Assembly (NCBI GenBank): GCA_017646885.1
Contig: JAGCLR010000316.1
Coordinates: 109,323 to 173,322 of the forward strand
Source: Methanobrevibacter sp.
GTDB taxonomy: Archaea > Methanobacteriota > Methanobacteria > Methanobacteriales > Methanobacteriaceae
Direction of reading: 5' to 3'
DNA length: 64,000 bases
Position 1 is the stretch's first letter, and each line of letters begins with the position of its first letter. The notes beneath the pieces were generated by a model that ran no database searches, was not told the origin of the DNA, and saw nothing but the letters and a program-made list of their open reading frames with translations. Position numbers and translations under genes: made by a program. Positions 63,999-64,000 of the stretch are shown here, piece by piece.

Positions 63999-64000
63999 AA

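Noticed and set aside
1..64000. Integrase, repressor or other lysogeny genes
   Set aside because: None recognised in any frame, with or without recoding; absence here does not prove it for the full genome.

Overview
This window is part of a large, AT-rich, lytic-looking bacteriophage genome. It fits best with a crAss-like phage (Crassvirales) infecting a Bacteroidota host. Evidence: a giant multidomain protein carries a crAss-type virion RNA polymerase active site; there is a full phage replication and nucleotide gene set; three promoters have the Bacteroidota form (TTTG, 20 nt, TATCTTTG); Shine-Dalgarno sequences are largely absent; and several small early genes resemble proteins common in Bacteroides prophages and mobile elements. 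No integrase, repressor, capsid, portal or terminase gene was recognised here.

The genome uses a changed genetic code in which TGA is read as tryptophan. Dozens of apparent stop codons inside otherwise intact genes are TGA, several at conserved positions (ThyX, RNase H, primase, SF2 helicase). No gene relies on TGA alone as its stop. A matching opal tRNA, a Trp-like tRNA with anticodon UCA, lies at 49515-49586 between its own promoter and terminator. Reading the sequence with the standard code breaks the two giant genes into about 20 pieces and hides RNase H, a zinc protease and a multi-pass membrane protein.

Layout: (1) 1-14115, plus strand: the tail of one gene, then two giant genes, a virion RNA polymerase polypeptide of about 3070 residues with a zincin motif near its end, and a protein of about 1516 residues with a PD-(D/E)XK nuclease domain. 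A strong bidirectional terminator lies at the convergent boundary. (2) 14165-29137, minus strand: nucleotide metabolism (dNMP kinase, ThyX, dUTPase, class II ribonucleotide reductase, thioredoxin), an RNA repair group (T4-type kinase-phosphatase, DraRnl-type RNA ligase, YqeY-like protein), DNA ligase, a Dda-like helicase and a GIY-YIG protein. (3) 29202-43645, minus strand: replication and recombination genes (single-strand-binding-type proteins, Sak4-like ATPase, DnaB helicase, DnaG-type primase, SF2 helicase, Holliday-junction-resolvase-like protein, RecB-type nuclease, family B DNA polymerase). (4) 43648-49456, minus strand: ferritin-like protein, RNase H, a small zincin, MgtC-like membrane protein, GroEL and a phosphoribosyltransferase. 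(5) 49515-60470, minus strand: the opal tRNA, then many tightly packed small early genes with paralogues, and a structured RNA candidate. (6) 60500-64000, minus strand: at least 15 further tRNA genes with interspersed small genes, degenerate tRNA remnants and spacer repeats.

The gene set suggests a phage that largely replaces host DNA precursor supply, replication and part of translation. The tRNA array, the opal tRNA and the RNA repair genes together suggest heavy investment in controlling or protecting tRNAs. Gaps between genes are short; none over 300 bases lacks a gene or tRNA.
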